Part shown: piece by piece, positions 1 to 6,658 of the stretch
How positions within the stretch are numbered: position 1 is the stretch's first letter
Layout of the letters: each line of letters starts with the position of its first letter
Assembly: GCA_027076405.1 (NCBI GenBank)
Contig: JALTJN010000397.1
Span: 1-13,936 of the forward strand
Direction: 5' to 3'
Length of the DNA stretch: 13,936 nt
From: Chromatiales bacterium
GTDB taxonomy: Bacteria; Pseudomonadota; Gammaproteobacteria; UBA6429
The notes under the pieces: generated by a model
Database searches by the model: none
Told to the model about the DNA's origin: nothing
Seen by the model: the letters and a program-made list of their open reading frames with translations, nothing else
Position numbers and translations under genes: made by a program

Positions 1-369
1 TATACTTATGCTAGTGTTGGTGTGATGTTTCGCTTAGGTAATAATTTGCGCCATGATTTAAGCCCGCCAAATATACGCCCCGGTTTTCTCGGATCATCCT
101 ATTTCCAGAAATCAAAAACATCGAGCTTGTATGTTTATTTAGGATTTGAAGAACGCTTTGTTTTAAGAAATATTTTTCTCGACGGTAACAGTTTCACAAA
201 AAGTTATAGCGTAGAAAAAGAACCCTTTATAAGTGATACCCAATACGGGATTACGTTCATTTTTGACAACGTTCGTATTTCACTTAGCAATATGGTTCGT
301 TCAAAAGAGTTTACCACTCAGCAAGATGTGACAAAATACGGTGCGATTAATTTTACTTTCAGGTACTAA
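1..369 (+). CDS. lpxR: LpxR-family lipid A 3'-O-deacylase (C-terminal part)
   Basis: This frame is open from the first base, so the gene begins outside the window; only about 122 C-terminal residues are present. LpxR (DUF2219) is an outer-membrane beta-barrel that removes the 3'-acyloxyacyl group of lipid A at the cell surface. Family-typical stretches are visible: YTYASVGVMFRLG at the start, the PP..IRPGF segment, GFEERFVLRNIFLDGNSF, and SVEKEPFISDTQYGI. The protein ends in NFTFRY, with a terminal aromatic residue as expected of a BAM-inserted barrel. The catalytic N-terminal residues lie outside the window, so activity cannot be judged. The stop is one base from the stop of the convergent tag gene, leaving no room for a separate terminator. 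Confidence 0.85.
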   Translation, partial: YTYASVGVMFRLGNNLRHDLSPPNIRPGFLGSSYFQKSKTSSLYVYLGFEERFVLRNIFLDGNSFTKSYSVEKEPFISDTQYGITFIFDNVRISLSNMVRSKEFTTQQDVTKYGAINFTFRY

Positions 370-370
370 A

Positions 371-979
371 TTATTCTGGCCGTTTAAAGCGCTTGCGAGC
401 CCGTTCAACCTTTTCTCTGCTCACACATTTTTTAACATGATCATTGATTAAACCCATTGCTTGCATAAAAGCATATACCGTTGTTGGGCCAACAAATTTC
501 CAACCACGTTTTTTAAGTTCTTTTGATAAAGCAATAGACTCTGCCGAAGTAGACCCGGACTGCGGTTTTGCCAGTGTTTTTGGATTCGGCTCATATTTCC
601 ATATAAAAGAGGCTAGCGAACCTTCTTGTTTAATTAATTCCTGCACACGCTGTGCATTATTAATGGTTGCTTCAATTTTCCCGCGATGCCGGACAATACC
701 TTCATCTTTCAGCAAACGATTAACATCACGTTTGGTAAATTTTGCAACCTTGTTAAAATCAAAATTATGAAATACGGCACGAAAATTATCGCGTTTGGCT
801 AAAATAGTGCGCCAGCTCAAGCCACATTGAAAACTCTCTAAACAAATTTTTTCAAATAACTGCTGATCATCGCCAACAGGGAAACCCCATTCCTTATCGT
901 GATATTCAAAAAATTCCGGAGCAGCCTCACACCATTTGCAGCGAGGTTTACCATCCGGACCTTTTATTGTTTCTTTCAT
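371..979 (-). CDS. tag: DNA-3-methyladenine glycosylase I
   Basis: Tag excises 3-methyladenine (and 3-methylguanine) from alkylated DNA as the first step of base-excision repair in the cytoplasm. The 202-residue protein is slightly longer than E. coli Tag (187), owing to about ten extra N-terminal residues and a basic C-terminal tail. Zinc ligands of the E. coli enzyme are conserved with the same spacing: Cys14 and His27 near the N-terminus, His181 and Cys185 in NDHVKKC. The base-recognition residues correspond to Glu48 (CLES) and Trp56 (GLSW). The blocks GIVRHRGKI and KKRGWKFVGPTT are also family-typical. It is convergent with lpxR and about 32 bases downstream of a small hypothetical gene. 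No Ada-like regulator is nearby. Confidence 0.95.
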   Translation of the reverse strand: MKETIKGPDGKPRCKWCEAAPEFFEYHDKEWGFPVGDDQQLFEKICLESFQCGLSWRTILAKRDNFRAVFHNFDFNKVAKFTKRDVNRLLKDEGIVRHRGKIEATINNAQRVQELIKQEGSLASFIWKYEPNPKTLAKPQSGSTSAESIALSKELKKRGWKFVGPTTVYAFMQAMGLINDHVKKCVSREKVERARKRFKRPE

Positions 980-1011
980 AAAACCCGCTTAATCCGCATG
1001 CTAAAGAAAAT

Positions 1012-1413
1012 TTAAAAAACTTTAGCCAGTAGTTGATTTGTTTGTATAGGCTCTTCAATAACCCACTCATCACCTTTTTTACTATATGGGTAAACAAATA
1101 AAACCGATGTTTCTAACGTTTCTATTTGCAGACCAATACCCACCTCGTTATCAGCTTCAAGTTCTGTAACATAAGCTGTTGCATAGATGTTTTCGTTTGC
1201 AACAAAGTCTTTTAATTCTTTTACAACATTATCAACCTGCACTGAACTATCTGCCTCGGGTATTTTGTCGGCAGGACAATTCATTTTCATATCTTCCGAA
1301 TCATTAAAACAACGAATACCAAATGGAATAATAACACCATACTCTTTGAGCATTTCTCTAGAGGTATCAATACATGTTAATACTAACTGTTCAATCTGTT
1401 TTTGCTGGTCCAC
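1012..1413 (-). CDS. Conserved hypothetical protein, 133 aa
   Basis: I recognise no named family. The product is acidic and cytoplasmic-looking, without signal peptide or membrane segment. It has alternating hydrophobic strands (YATAYVTELE, VGIGLQIE, SVLFVYPYS) that suggest a small alpha/beta fold. The start is GTG at 1413, chosen because an AGGA ribosome site lies 8 bases upstream. That site overlaps the stop codon of the DUF1059 gene 9 bases before it, so the two genes are probably translationally coupled and form one transcription unit. C35 and C46 are its only obvious cysteine pair besides C14. Function unknown. Confidence 0.7.
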   Translation of the reverse strand: MDQQKQIEQLVLTCIDTSREMLKEYGVIIPFGIRCFNDSEDMKMNCPADKIPEADSSVQVDNVVKELKDFVANENIYATAYVTELEADNEVGIGLQIETLETSVLFVYPYSKKGDEWVIEEPIQTNQLLAKVF

Positions 1414-1422
1414 CTGTCAATC

Positions 1423-1659
1423 CTATTCATCTGATAATAAATTAAATTCTTCTTTCTTGCCTTCAAACCAGGCTTTCATGTCTTCCGGCTGCTGCATCAG
1501 TTTTTGGATTTCACTCATCGCTTTTAGATGAGCTTCATCCTGTTGCTGAAACATTTCCATTCCATGTTGTTTGCTCATTTCCACAATCTCATCGAATGAA
1601 GAAGCATGAAATACTTTATCACATGCTCCGCCAAGTTGTTTACACGTCATCGATTTCAT
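1423..1659 (-). CDS. DUF1059 family small protein
   Basis: The 78-residue product matches the DUF1059 pattern: MTCKQLGGACDKVFHASSF followed by an EI.EMSKQHGMEMFQ helix and an acidic C-terminal helix ending in SDE. The role of this family is not established. Cys6 and Cys13 in the N-terminal CKQLGGACD motif are conserved and could bind a metal or be redox-active (inference). A strong AAAAGGAGCT ribosome site sits just before the ATG. It appears to be the first gene of a two-gene unit with the 133-aa hypothetical gene, and a candidate promoter lies about 65 bases upstream. Confidence 0.85.
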   Translation of the reverse strand: MKSMTCKQLGGACDKVFHASSFDEIVEMSKQHGMEMFQQQDEAHLKAMSEIQKLMQQPEDMKAWFEGKKEEFNLLSDE

Positions 1660-1722
1660 ATTTAGCTCCTTTTAAAACCAGCGTTCAATCAGCTAGCCGG
1701 ATTAAATTATCCATATAATATT

Positions 1723-1751
1723 AGTATACCGAAGGGCTGAAATATAGATAA
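1723..1751 (-). promoter_or_regulatory. Possible promoter for the DUF1059 unit
   Basis: On the minus strand a good -10 hexamer TATACT (1728-1723) follows a weak -35 TTATCT (1751-1746) with a 17-base spacer. It is about 64 bases upstream of the DUF1059 start. The assignment rests mainly on the -10 match and position. Confidence 0.3.
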
Positions 1752-1768
1752 CAAGTAAATTATCGACA

Positions 1769-2149
1769 TTAGTCCTTATTATTGAAATACTTGCTAATAC
1801 CACTTGACCAATCTGCCACAAATTCTTCGATAGAGTCTACAAAATCCGGATCTTCCTCTTTTTTATCAATAGTACAATGAAGAACAATATTTTGATCGGC
1901 ATCATTTTTCGTAATAGTCCATGCCAGAGCATGTGGACAACTAGTTAAAGCAAAACGTACACCGTTTTTAATTTCTTCGCGGCTAAGTTTAAACGCACCC
2001 CAAAGACAATAAATATCCGCCTGATTTTTACCGGCCGCAGTAACCTCAGTGATTGATGAGCATAAAGTTGTCAGGTTATTAATTGATAATAATTTTTTAA
2101 GCTCAACAATGCTCAGGTCAGAATGATGTATATCTTTAAAAAATTCCAT
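1769..2149 (-). CDS. Conserved hypothetical protein, 126 aa
   Basis: No named domain recognised. The N-terminal third is helical (IVELKKLLSINNLTTLCSSITEV); the central part holds two likely strands around LTSCPHALAWTITK and NIVLHCTID; the C-terminus is an acidic amphipathic helix (DSIEEFVADWSSGI). Cys72 in SCPHA and Cys92 in LHC could be a functional pair, but this is only inference. No signal peptide. The start at 2149 has GAGAG just upstream. It lies 17 bases after the 60-aa gene and is probably the last gene of a BFD-like / 60-aa / 126-aa operon. Confidence 0.65.
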   Translation of the reverse strand: MEFFKDIHHSDLSIVELKKLLSINNLTTLCSSITEVTAAGKNQADIYCLWGAFKLSREEIKNGVRFALTSCPHALAWTITKNDADQNIVLHCTIDKKEEDPDFVDSIEEFVADWSSGISKYFNNKD

Positions 2150-2166
2150 ACTCTCGTTTATTTCAA

Positions 2167-2349
2167 TTAGTTTATATCGATTACTTCTTCTGCTTTGCCA
2201 AACCGAATAGCATGATCAAGAACCAATTTATCCATCAATATCGTTTCCCGAGTTGTGATATTTCTTGTTTCCCATTTATCGCCTGCATCAGAAATAATCT
2301 CGACGTTCATTCCAGAAATAACAAATTTTTTACCGATTAAATTTTTCAT
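2167..2349 (-). CDS. Small hypothetical protein, 60 aa
   Basis: A short protein that looks like a compact beta-rich fold: strands KFVISGMNVEIISDAG, WETRNITT and ETILMDKLVL, then a helix DHAIRFGKAEEVI. I know of no function. It starts 7 bases after the stop of the BFD-like gene and ends 17 bases before the 126-aa gene. This tight spacing supports it being a real member of a three-gene operon rather than a chance frame. The ribosome site is weak (AAAG), which fits coupling to the upstream gene. Confidence 0.6.
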   Translation of the reverse strand: MKNLIGKKFVISGMNVEIISDAGDKWETRNITTRETILMDKLVLDHAIRFGKAEEVIDIN

Positions 2350-2356
2350 ACTTTAA

Positions 2357-2635
2357 TTATTCCGGCTTCTCACACTGAATATCTTCTGCACCAAGACATT
2401 CAATTAATCGTTCGACCTGATTAATACAACAGCCGCTTCCCATAGTAGCGTAAGTCTGCTTCCTAACTTCAGCGACTGTTGTTGCGCCATTAACAATAGC
2501 ATTAATAATATCCATTTTGATCACTTCATTACAAACACATAAATTTTGATCCAGATTTTTCTTAAGAATAGACGGCAATCTATCCAGCGGGTTTGTAACA
2601 GGATCATTTTTCAAAACAGTATTACTCTTTACCAC
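2357..2635 (-). CDS. BFD-like [2Fe-2S]-binding domain protein
   Basis: The core CVCNEVIKMDIINAIVNG..T.AEVRKQT..GSGCC..QVERLI matches the BFD-like [2Fe-2S] fold found in bacterioferritin-associated ferredoxin and in nitrite reductase NirB. The family cluster normally uses CxC and, about 32-34 residues later, CxxC. Here the first pair is Cys33/Cys35, but the second is Cys69-Cys70 adjacent, with Asn at the usual fourth position (72). Either Cys70 substitutes or the cluster is altered. Two more cysteines (80, 88) follow. The start is GTG at 2635, the first normal start after an in-frame stop, and there is no clear ribosome site. A TTG seven codons later is an alternative. First gene of a three-gene group; probably iron/redox-related (inference). 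Confidence 0.7.
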   Translation of the reverse strand: MVKSNTVLKNDPVTNPLDRLPSILKKNLDQNLCVCNEVIKMDIINAIVNGATTVAEVRKQTYATMGSGCCINQVERLIECLGAEDIQCEKPE

Positions 2636-2656
2636 AAAACAAATAAAACAGTATCC

Positions 2657-2687
2657 GGTGCTCTACCCCATAAAAATGTAAAGCACC
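2657..2687. other. Hairpin between two genes
   Basis: Inverted repeat GGTGCT (2657-2662) / AGCACC (2682-2687) with a 19-base loop, located between the secreted 148-aa gene and the BFD-like gene. It may end the upstream transcript, but no U-tract follows directly, so terminator function is uncertain. Confidence 0.3.
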
Positions 2688-2693
2688 CTAATA

Positions 2694-3140
2694 TTACTTT
2701 TGCCTTGTGATTTTTTTAATTTTATCCAAATCCGCATATTTAATGTAATTGGTTAAGGCTTTCGTAACATTCTTATTACTCATTAGTTCTTGCATAGCAA
2801 CTTTGCCTACTAAACCAAAACCATTTTGCAACGCTCTTGGATTCGATTTACTTGCAGTATTGAGTTCACTGGGACAATCAACAGTTAAAAGTTTGGTAAT
2901 CAACTTTCCAATATATTTATCGCTTTTTTGTATGTCCGCTTCACTTGCGCTTGAAAGAGGCTTAATTTCCGGATGTGCTGCCATTGCCAGATAAATCCAC
3001 TTGGCCAGACTTTTTCTTTCCTTACCATTTAAATTATCAACCAAACAAGTTGCAAAAACATTTGTCGGTGAAGCCGCAAATGCAGGTGCCGCAATAATTA
3101 ATCCAATTAATAGTGTAAAAGCCTTAATAGAAAATTTCAT
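2694..3140 (-). CDS. Secreted (periplasmic) hypothetical protein, 148 aa
   Basis: The N-terminus is a clear Sec signal peptide: basic MKFSIK, hydrophobic AFTLLIGLIIA, cleavage after APAFA (about residue 22). The mature part, about 126 residues, is helical and basic. Cys32 (FATCLVD) and Cys89 (TVDCPSE) are the only cysteines and could form a disulfide in the periplasm. The stretch LNGKERKSLAKWIYLAMAAHPEIK looks conserved, but I do not recognise a named family. An AAGGA ribosome site precedes the ATG at 3140. It sits 19 bases after the YtoQ-family gene and may be co-transcribed with it. Confidence 0.7.
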   Translation of the reverse strand: MKFSIKAFTLLIGLIIAAPAFAASPTNVFATCLVDNLNGKERKSLAKWIYLAMAAHPEIKPLSSASEADIQKSDKYIGKLITKLLTVDCPSELNTASKSNPRALQNGFGLVGKVAMQELMSNKNVTKALTNYIKYADLDKIKKITRQK

Positions 3141-3159
3141 TATGATTCCTTTTTATAAT

Positions 3160-3603
3160 TTATTCTTTATTTATAATGTAGTTTAGCATAGCAACAACCT
3201 GTTCAGGTGTTGTTGCCCAGGCCATTGCCGCAGCGTCAACTTCTTTAAGTGGATGAATAATATCTTCATCATGAAGCGTGATATAAGGCGTTCCCAATGC
3301 AGCACAAAAACCGGCATCAAAAGCAGCATTCCATTGTTTGTACCTGTCACCAAAACGCACTACCGCTAAATCACAATTCTCGAGCAAGGTTTTAATTCTT
3401 ATCGCATTCACTTTTGCCGATTTATGATCACGCCAAAAACTATTGTCTTCAGCCCCCAGTAAATCACCCGCCGCATCACTTGCTTCATGGTCTGTCACCG
3501 CAGAGCTGAATGTCACCGGTAAATTGTTTTCCTGACAACCCTCTTTTATACGTTGTCTCCAGTCAGAGTGAATTTCACCCGAGAGGTATATGTTCCAGTT
3601 CAT
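3160..3603 (-). CDS. YtoQ-family protein
   Basis: The 147-residue product matches the YtoQ family (PF11071), related in fold to nucleoside 2-deoxyribosyltransferases. Diagnostic segments are YLSGEIHSDWRQ at the N-terminus, the VTDHEASDAAGDLLG loop, VRFGDRYKQWNAAFDAG in the middle and ITLHDEDIIHPLKEVDAAA near the end. These surround the pocket expected to bind a nucleotide or nucleoside; the biological substrate of YtoQ is not established. The ATG at 3603 has an AGGA ribosome site. No partner is obvious beyond the neighbouring secreted protein gene. Confidence 0.85.
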   Translation of the reverse strand: MNWNIYLSGEIHSDWRQRIKEGCQENNLPVTFSSAVTDHEASDAAGDLLGAEDNSFWRDHKSAKVNAIRIKTLLENCDLAVVRFGDRYKQWNAAFDAGFCAALGTPYITLHDEDIIHPLKEVDAAAMAWATTPEQVVAMLNYIINKE

Positions 3604-3655
3604 CTTTATTCCTATACAATTGATATGCGTGATTTCTATTCTATATTAACCTTTG

Positions 3656-4072
3656 TTAACTCTGATTTTCATCTCTTTTAAACATAAATCTGTCAGGATT
3701 ATCCAACCCTGAAAAACCAAATTTTTCATATAAGCCATGTGCATCAGCCGTGCCTAAAAACCAAAGCCTTACTTCAAACTCCGGCTCCGCCATGATGTGT
3801 TTGACCAGCTTTTTACCTAAGCCTTTACCTCGATACTCCGGAAAGACAAACAGATCCATTAAATACGCAAACACAACATAATCCGTAATAACACGAGCAA
3901 ACCCAATCATGTTATTTTTATCATCGTATAAACCGTAGCAAATAGAATTCTCGATTGATTTTTTAACTCGATCCAGACTCCGGCCTTTCGCCCAGTATGA
4001 TTGATGACATAAAAAATCATGTATGGCTGCTACATCCAGTTTTGACTTATCTGTAGATATTGAATATTCCAT
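3656..4072 (-). CDS. GNAT-family N-acetyltransferase
   Basis: A single GNAT domain fills the 138 residues. The acetyl-CoA-binding motif A is LFVFPEYRGKGLGKKLV, with R81-x-x-G84-x-G86 for the pyrophosphate. The preceding strand is VFAYLMDLFV. Motif B includes the C-terminal YEKFGFSGL typical of the family. The form resembles the small cytoplasmic GNATs that begin with a short YSISTDKSKLD region. The acceptor substrate cannot be told from sequence. AGGAAG lies a few bases before the ATG at 4072. Confidence 0.9.
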   Translation of the reverse strand: MEYSISTDKSKLDVAAIHDFLCHQSYWAKGRSLDRVKKSIENSICYGLYDDKNNMIGFARVITDYVVFAYLMDLFVFPEYRGKGLGKKLVKHIMAEPEFEVRLWFLGTADAHGLYEKFGFSGLDNPDRFMFKRDENQS

Positions 4073-4152
4073 ATTCTTCCTGCTCCCTTTATAAATACCT
4101 TAAAAACATTACTGGTTAAACATCATCATGAAATCAGACCATCAAAACCTGT

Positions 4153-4440
4153 TTATTTAATTGCCATTTCTTTTTGGATGAGCGAGAACAGCTCATCAAA
4201 CTTTTCGACATAATAATGTGGTGTTGTTTGTCCCGGGCTGCTTGGGTTTTCTTTATTTATACCGTAGGCGAGGCCCTTTTCCGTTAATGCTTTATATTTT
4301 TTAATTTTACCTTCATATTTTGAACTCGGGCGCTCTTTTTCTTCAAGTAATCCCAGTGCAAGCAAAATTTTATTCGCCTTCACAACCGATATTTCAGCGT
4401 TGTGTTGCTTTAAAAGGTTTGTCATTGAGTCTGTTTTCAT
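4153..4440 (-). CDS. Hypothetical protein, possible winged-helix DNA-binding type
   Basis: The 95-residue product has the pattern MTNLLKQHNAEISVVKANKILLALGLLEE, then a basic linker (KYEGKIKKYKAL) and TEKGLAYGIN. This pattern of a helix-turn-helix-like segment followed by LTEKG and a tail resembles the C-terminal KilAC region of phage antirepressors. I infer a small DNA-binding protein, perhaps phage-derived, but without certainty. The C-terminal half contains HYYVEKFDELFSLIQKE, likely a helix. The ribosome site before the ATG is weak. Confidence 0.55.
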   Translation of the reverse strand: MKTDSMTNLLKQHNAEISVVKANKILLALGLLEEKERPSSKYEGKIKKYKALTEKGLAYGINKENPSSPGQTTPHYYVEKFDELFSLIQKEMAIK

Positions 4441-4492
4441 AAGGGCATACTCGTAGTAATAATAAACACGTAATATCTAAATTACGCTAATC

Positions 4493-4735
4493 CTAGTTCT
4501 CGCCAAAAATATCATCAGGTATAAAAGTATAAAAATAGGGTACATAAGTTAAAACCGTTCCCTGATAAATCCCCAGATTGCGCCATATCTCAGCAAGTTC
4601 ATTTAAAAGTGATCCACTATCCGGGCTTTGCTGTAACCCTTCTAAAATAGGTATTAAAGGTTTAATACAGTCTTCCTGAGCATATTCTTTTAACATTTGA
4701 ATCGCATTATCTATATCGTTTGTATCATTTATCAT
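4493..4735 (-). CDS. Small hypothetical protein, 80 aa
   Basis: Acidic 80-residue protein, helical in the first two thirds (DNAIQMLKEYAQED, IKPLIPILEGLQQ, LLNELAEIWRNLG), with an aromatic C-terminal stretch TYVPYFYTFIPDD. I recognise no family. It has no signal peptide or long membrane segment and a poor ribosome site. Support comes from its placement on the same strand and in line with its neighbours, so it may be a real small gene or a decayed one. Confidence 0.45.
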   Translation of the reverse strand: MINDTNDIDNAIQMLKEYAQEDCIKPLIPILEGLQQSPDSGSLLNELAEIWRNLGIYQGTVLTYVPYFYTFIPDDIFGEN

Positions 4736-4797
4736 GCTTGTTTTTATCCATTTACATTCTTAAATTATTTTATATTCGGCAAGAAAAACTAATCCAA

Positions 4798-5787
4798 CTA
4801 CCCTTTATTTATTGCATCAAAGGACAAAACTATCATTCCTGCTCTTTGCTCGTTTTCTACTCTTTGATGGGCTTGCACAATATCATCAACTGTATATATT
4901 TTATCAATAACAGACCTGACTTTTCCCGACTCAATCATTGTTTTTAACTCGATTAATTCTTCTTTCTTTTCACCCGCTAACGCGAAAATGGCTTCTTTAT
5001 TTGTTAAAGTTGATGTAACAAAAGACCGCAGCATATCAAATAACCTAGGGTTACCCATCAAATAACGGCCGTTTGGATTTAGCATTTTCACAAAATCAGA
5101 ATACCGGCTATTGGCAACCATATTAAAAATGACATCATAAGTCTTATTCTGTTTTCTCACATCTTTTTTTGTGTAATCAATAAAAGAATCCACACCTAAC
5201 TGGCGCAATATTTTCTCTTTTACAGGACTATCGACCACCGTTACTTTCGCGCCCATATTTTGCGCAATTTGAATAGCAAAAAGACCAATACTCCCACCGG
5301 CACCATTGATTAAAACTGATTCACCCTGCTGAATCTTTGCCTTTCTCATAAAATGCAGCGCATTCAAGCCACCCAGAGGAACAGCAGCGGCTTCTTCATA
5401 ACTCATATTACCGGGTTTATTCACAATGGTATAACTCTGCGGCAGACATAAATACTCAGCGTACGCACCAAGTCGCATTTGTGCAGAACCAAAGACCTGC
5501 TCACCAACCGTAAATTTAGTGACGTTTTGTCCAACCGATTCAATCTCACCGGAAAAATACCCGCCCAATACATTTTTCTTTGGTTTAAAAACCCCAAACA
5601 TCAGCCTTAGTGGTAACCAAAACCACTTAACAGCAAAATTAAAACTCCTCATCTCGCAGTCTGCTTTTGTCACTTCAGCAGCATGTACTTTTATTAATAC
5701 TTCATCATCTCCCGCTACCGGTTTTTCAATTTCACCAAGCTGAAGAACATCTGCCGCACCATATTGATAGTACACAATCGCTTTCAT
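4798..5787 (-). CDS. Zinc-free MDR-family NAD(P)H-dependent oxidoreductase
   Basis: A full-length medium-chain dehydrogenase/reductase of 329 residues. The N-terminal GroES-like catalytic domain runs to about residue 120 (VLIKVHAAEVTKADCEMR, YFSGEIESVGQNVTKFTVGEQVFG). The Rossmann nucleotide-binding motif is LINGAGGSIGLFAIQIA at 159-175. The Cys/His ligands of zinc-dependent alcohol dehydrogenases are missing, placing it with quinone oxidoreductase-type enzymes that use NAD(P)H to reduce activated double bonds or quinones; the substrate is unknown. It ends in the usual YTVDDIVQAHQRVENEQRAGMIVL. An AGGTGA ribosome site precedes the ATG. No linked regulator. Confidence 0.9.
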   Translation of the reverse strand: MKAIVYYQYGAADVLQLGEIEKPVAGDDEVLIKVHAAEVTKADCEMRSFNFAVKWFWLPLRLMFGVFKPKKNVLGGYFSGEIESVGQNVTKFTVGEQVFGSAQMRLGAYAEYLCLPQSYTIVNKPGNMSYEEAAAVPLGGLNALHFMRKAKIQQGESVLINGAGGSIGLFAIQIAQNMGAKVTVVDSPVKEKILRQLGVDSFIDYTKKDVRKQNKTYDVIFNMVANSRYSDFVKMLNPNGRYLMGNPRLFDMLRSFVTSTLTNKEAIFALAGEKKEELIELKTMIESGKVRSVIDKIYTVDDIVQAHQRVENEQRAGMIVLSFDAINKG

Positions 5788-5925
5788 AGATCACCTATAT
5801 TATTATCTTTAAGCGCAGCAAGCAGTTTCTTTGCTATCAGATTTTAGTTCGCAATCAATCTTTCTGAATGCCTTTTTATGATTTTTAACCAAGAAGAAGC
5901 CTTGCCAGTATGGTTCACATTATTA

Positions 5926-6441
5926 CTACTCATTATTGAACTCATTAATACCGGGCATAAAAGGAATGTCAGTTGAACCAAAATCAATTCCAAGCTGGCT
6001 AAGTAAAGTCGTTACCTGCCCCCGATGATGTGTTTGATGGTGAAACAGATGATGAACCAATGACCAGTACGGAACCGACCTTTGTTTACCATCAACATTG
6101 CTCGTATAAGTGTAAGTTTGATTTAACCGATTCTCGTTTAGAGACTTAACCCATATATCAATTTCATTATCAGTATCCACCCTCGATTTTTTCAAATCAT
6201 TCCAGTTTTCATATAAAGCCGAGTTAATGTCTCTGGGTGTATATGTATTATCTTTTAAACGTTCTAACCACGCCATATCACCATAAAGAATATGATCCAG
6301 CGTTCGATGAATAGAACCAAAGAAAGCACCCATATCTTTATTTCGTTCCATATCGCTTAATGAATCGCATATATTAAAAATATTTTCATTCATCCATGAA
6401 TTATATTGAGCCAACATTTCAAATTGTTTTGTCATACTCAT
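5926..6441 (-). CDS. DinB/YfiT-fold protein
   Basis: A 171-residue four-helix DinB-superfamily protein. The expected metal-binding histidines are visible: His50 in HRTLDHILYGDMAWLER and the pair His135/His139 in HHLFHHQTHHRGQVTTLLSQLG, which is the signature H-x3-H-RGQ helix. Members bind Ni/Zn-type metals, and several act as thiol-dependent S-transferases (for bacillithiol or mycothiol) or remain uncharacterised; in a gammaproteobacterium the partner thiol is unclear. It ends with three consecutive stops (TAG TAA TAA). The start at 6441 gives MSMTKQF; a second ATG two codons later is equally plausible. Confidence 0.9.
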   Translation of the reverse strand: MSMTKQFEMLAQYNSWMNENIFNICDSLSDMERNKDMGAFFGSIHRTLDHILYGDMAWLERLKDNTYTPRDINSALYENWNDLKKSRVDTDNEIDIWVKSLNENRLNQTYTYTSNVDGKQRSVPYWSLVHHLFHHQTHHRGQVTTLLSQLGIDFGSTDIPFMPGINEFNNE

Positions 6442-6587
6442 AGCGAATAGCTCACTTTATATAAATTTTCAGTATTTCATAAGAATGTTTTTTGAACAGC
6501 AACCCTATCTAATATTGTCTTTGATTATAGTGAAATTAAAACACATCTTGATGGAAAGCGTTTTCATATATTCGGCCTCTTGGGCTT

Positions 6588-6624
6588 AATGTGAAATGTA
6601 AGGCCTGACCCCGTTCTTCACATT
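6588..6624 (-). repeat. Inverted repeat with GGGGTCAGGCC motif
   Basis: AATGTGAA (6588-6595) and TTCACATT (6617-6624) form an 8-bp inverted repeat. Between them the minus strand reads GGGGTCAGGCCTTACATT, a motif I associate from memory with REP-associated/IS200-type repeats in proteobacteria. It lies about 35 bases past the stop of the membrane-TIR gene and may serve as its 3' structure, though no U-tract follows. The rest of the 6442-6658 gap shows nothing I can name. Confidence 0.45.
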
Positions 6625-6658
6625 ATAAAATATTACTACGGTTCTATTTTTGTTATTC

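Noticed and set aside
371..6441. Integron cassette array
   Set aside because: Gene layout is cassette-like, but gaps are mostly under 100 bases and lack attC structure with GTTRRRY/RYYYAAC ends; no integrase in the window.
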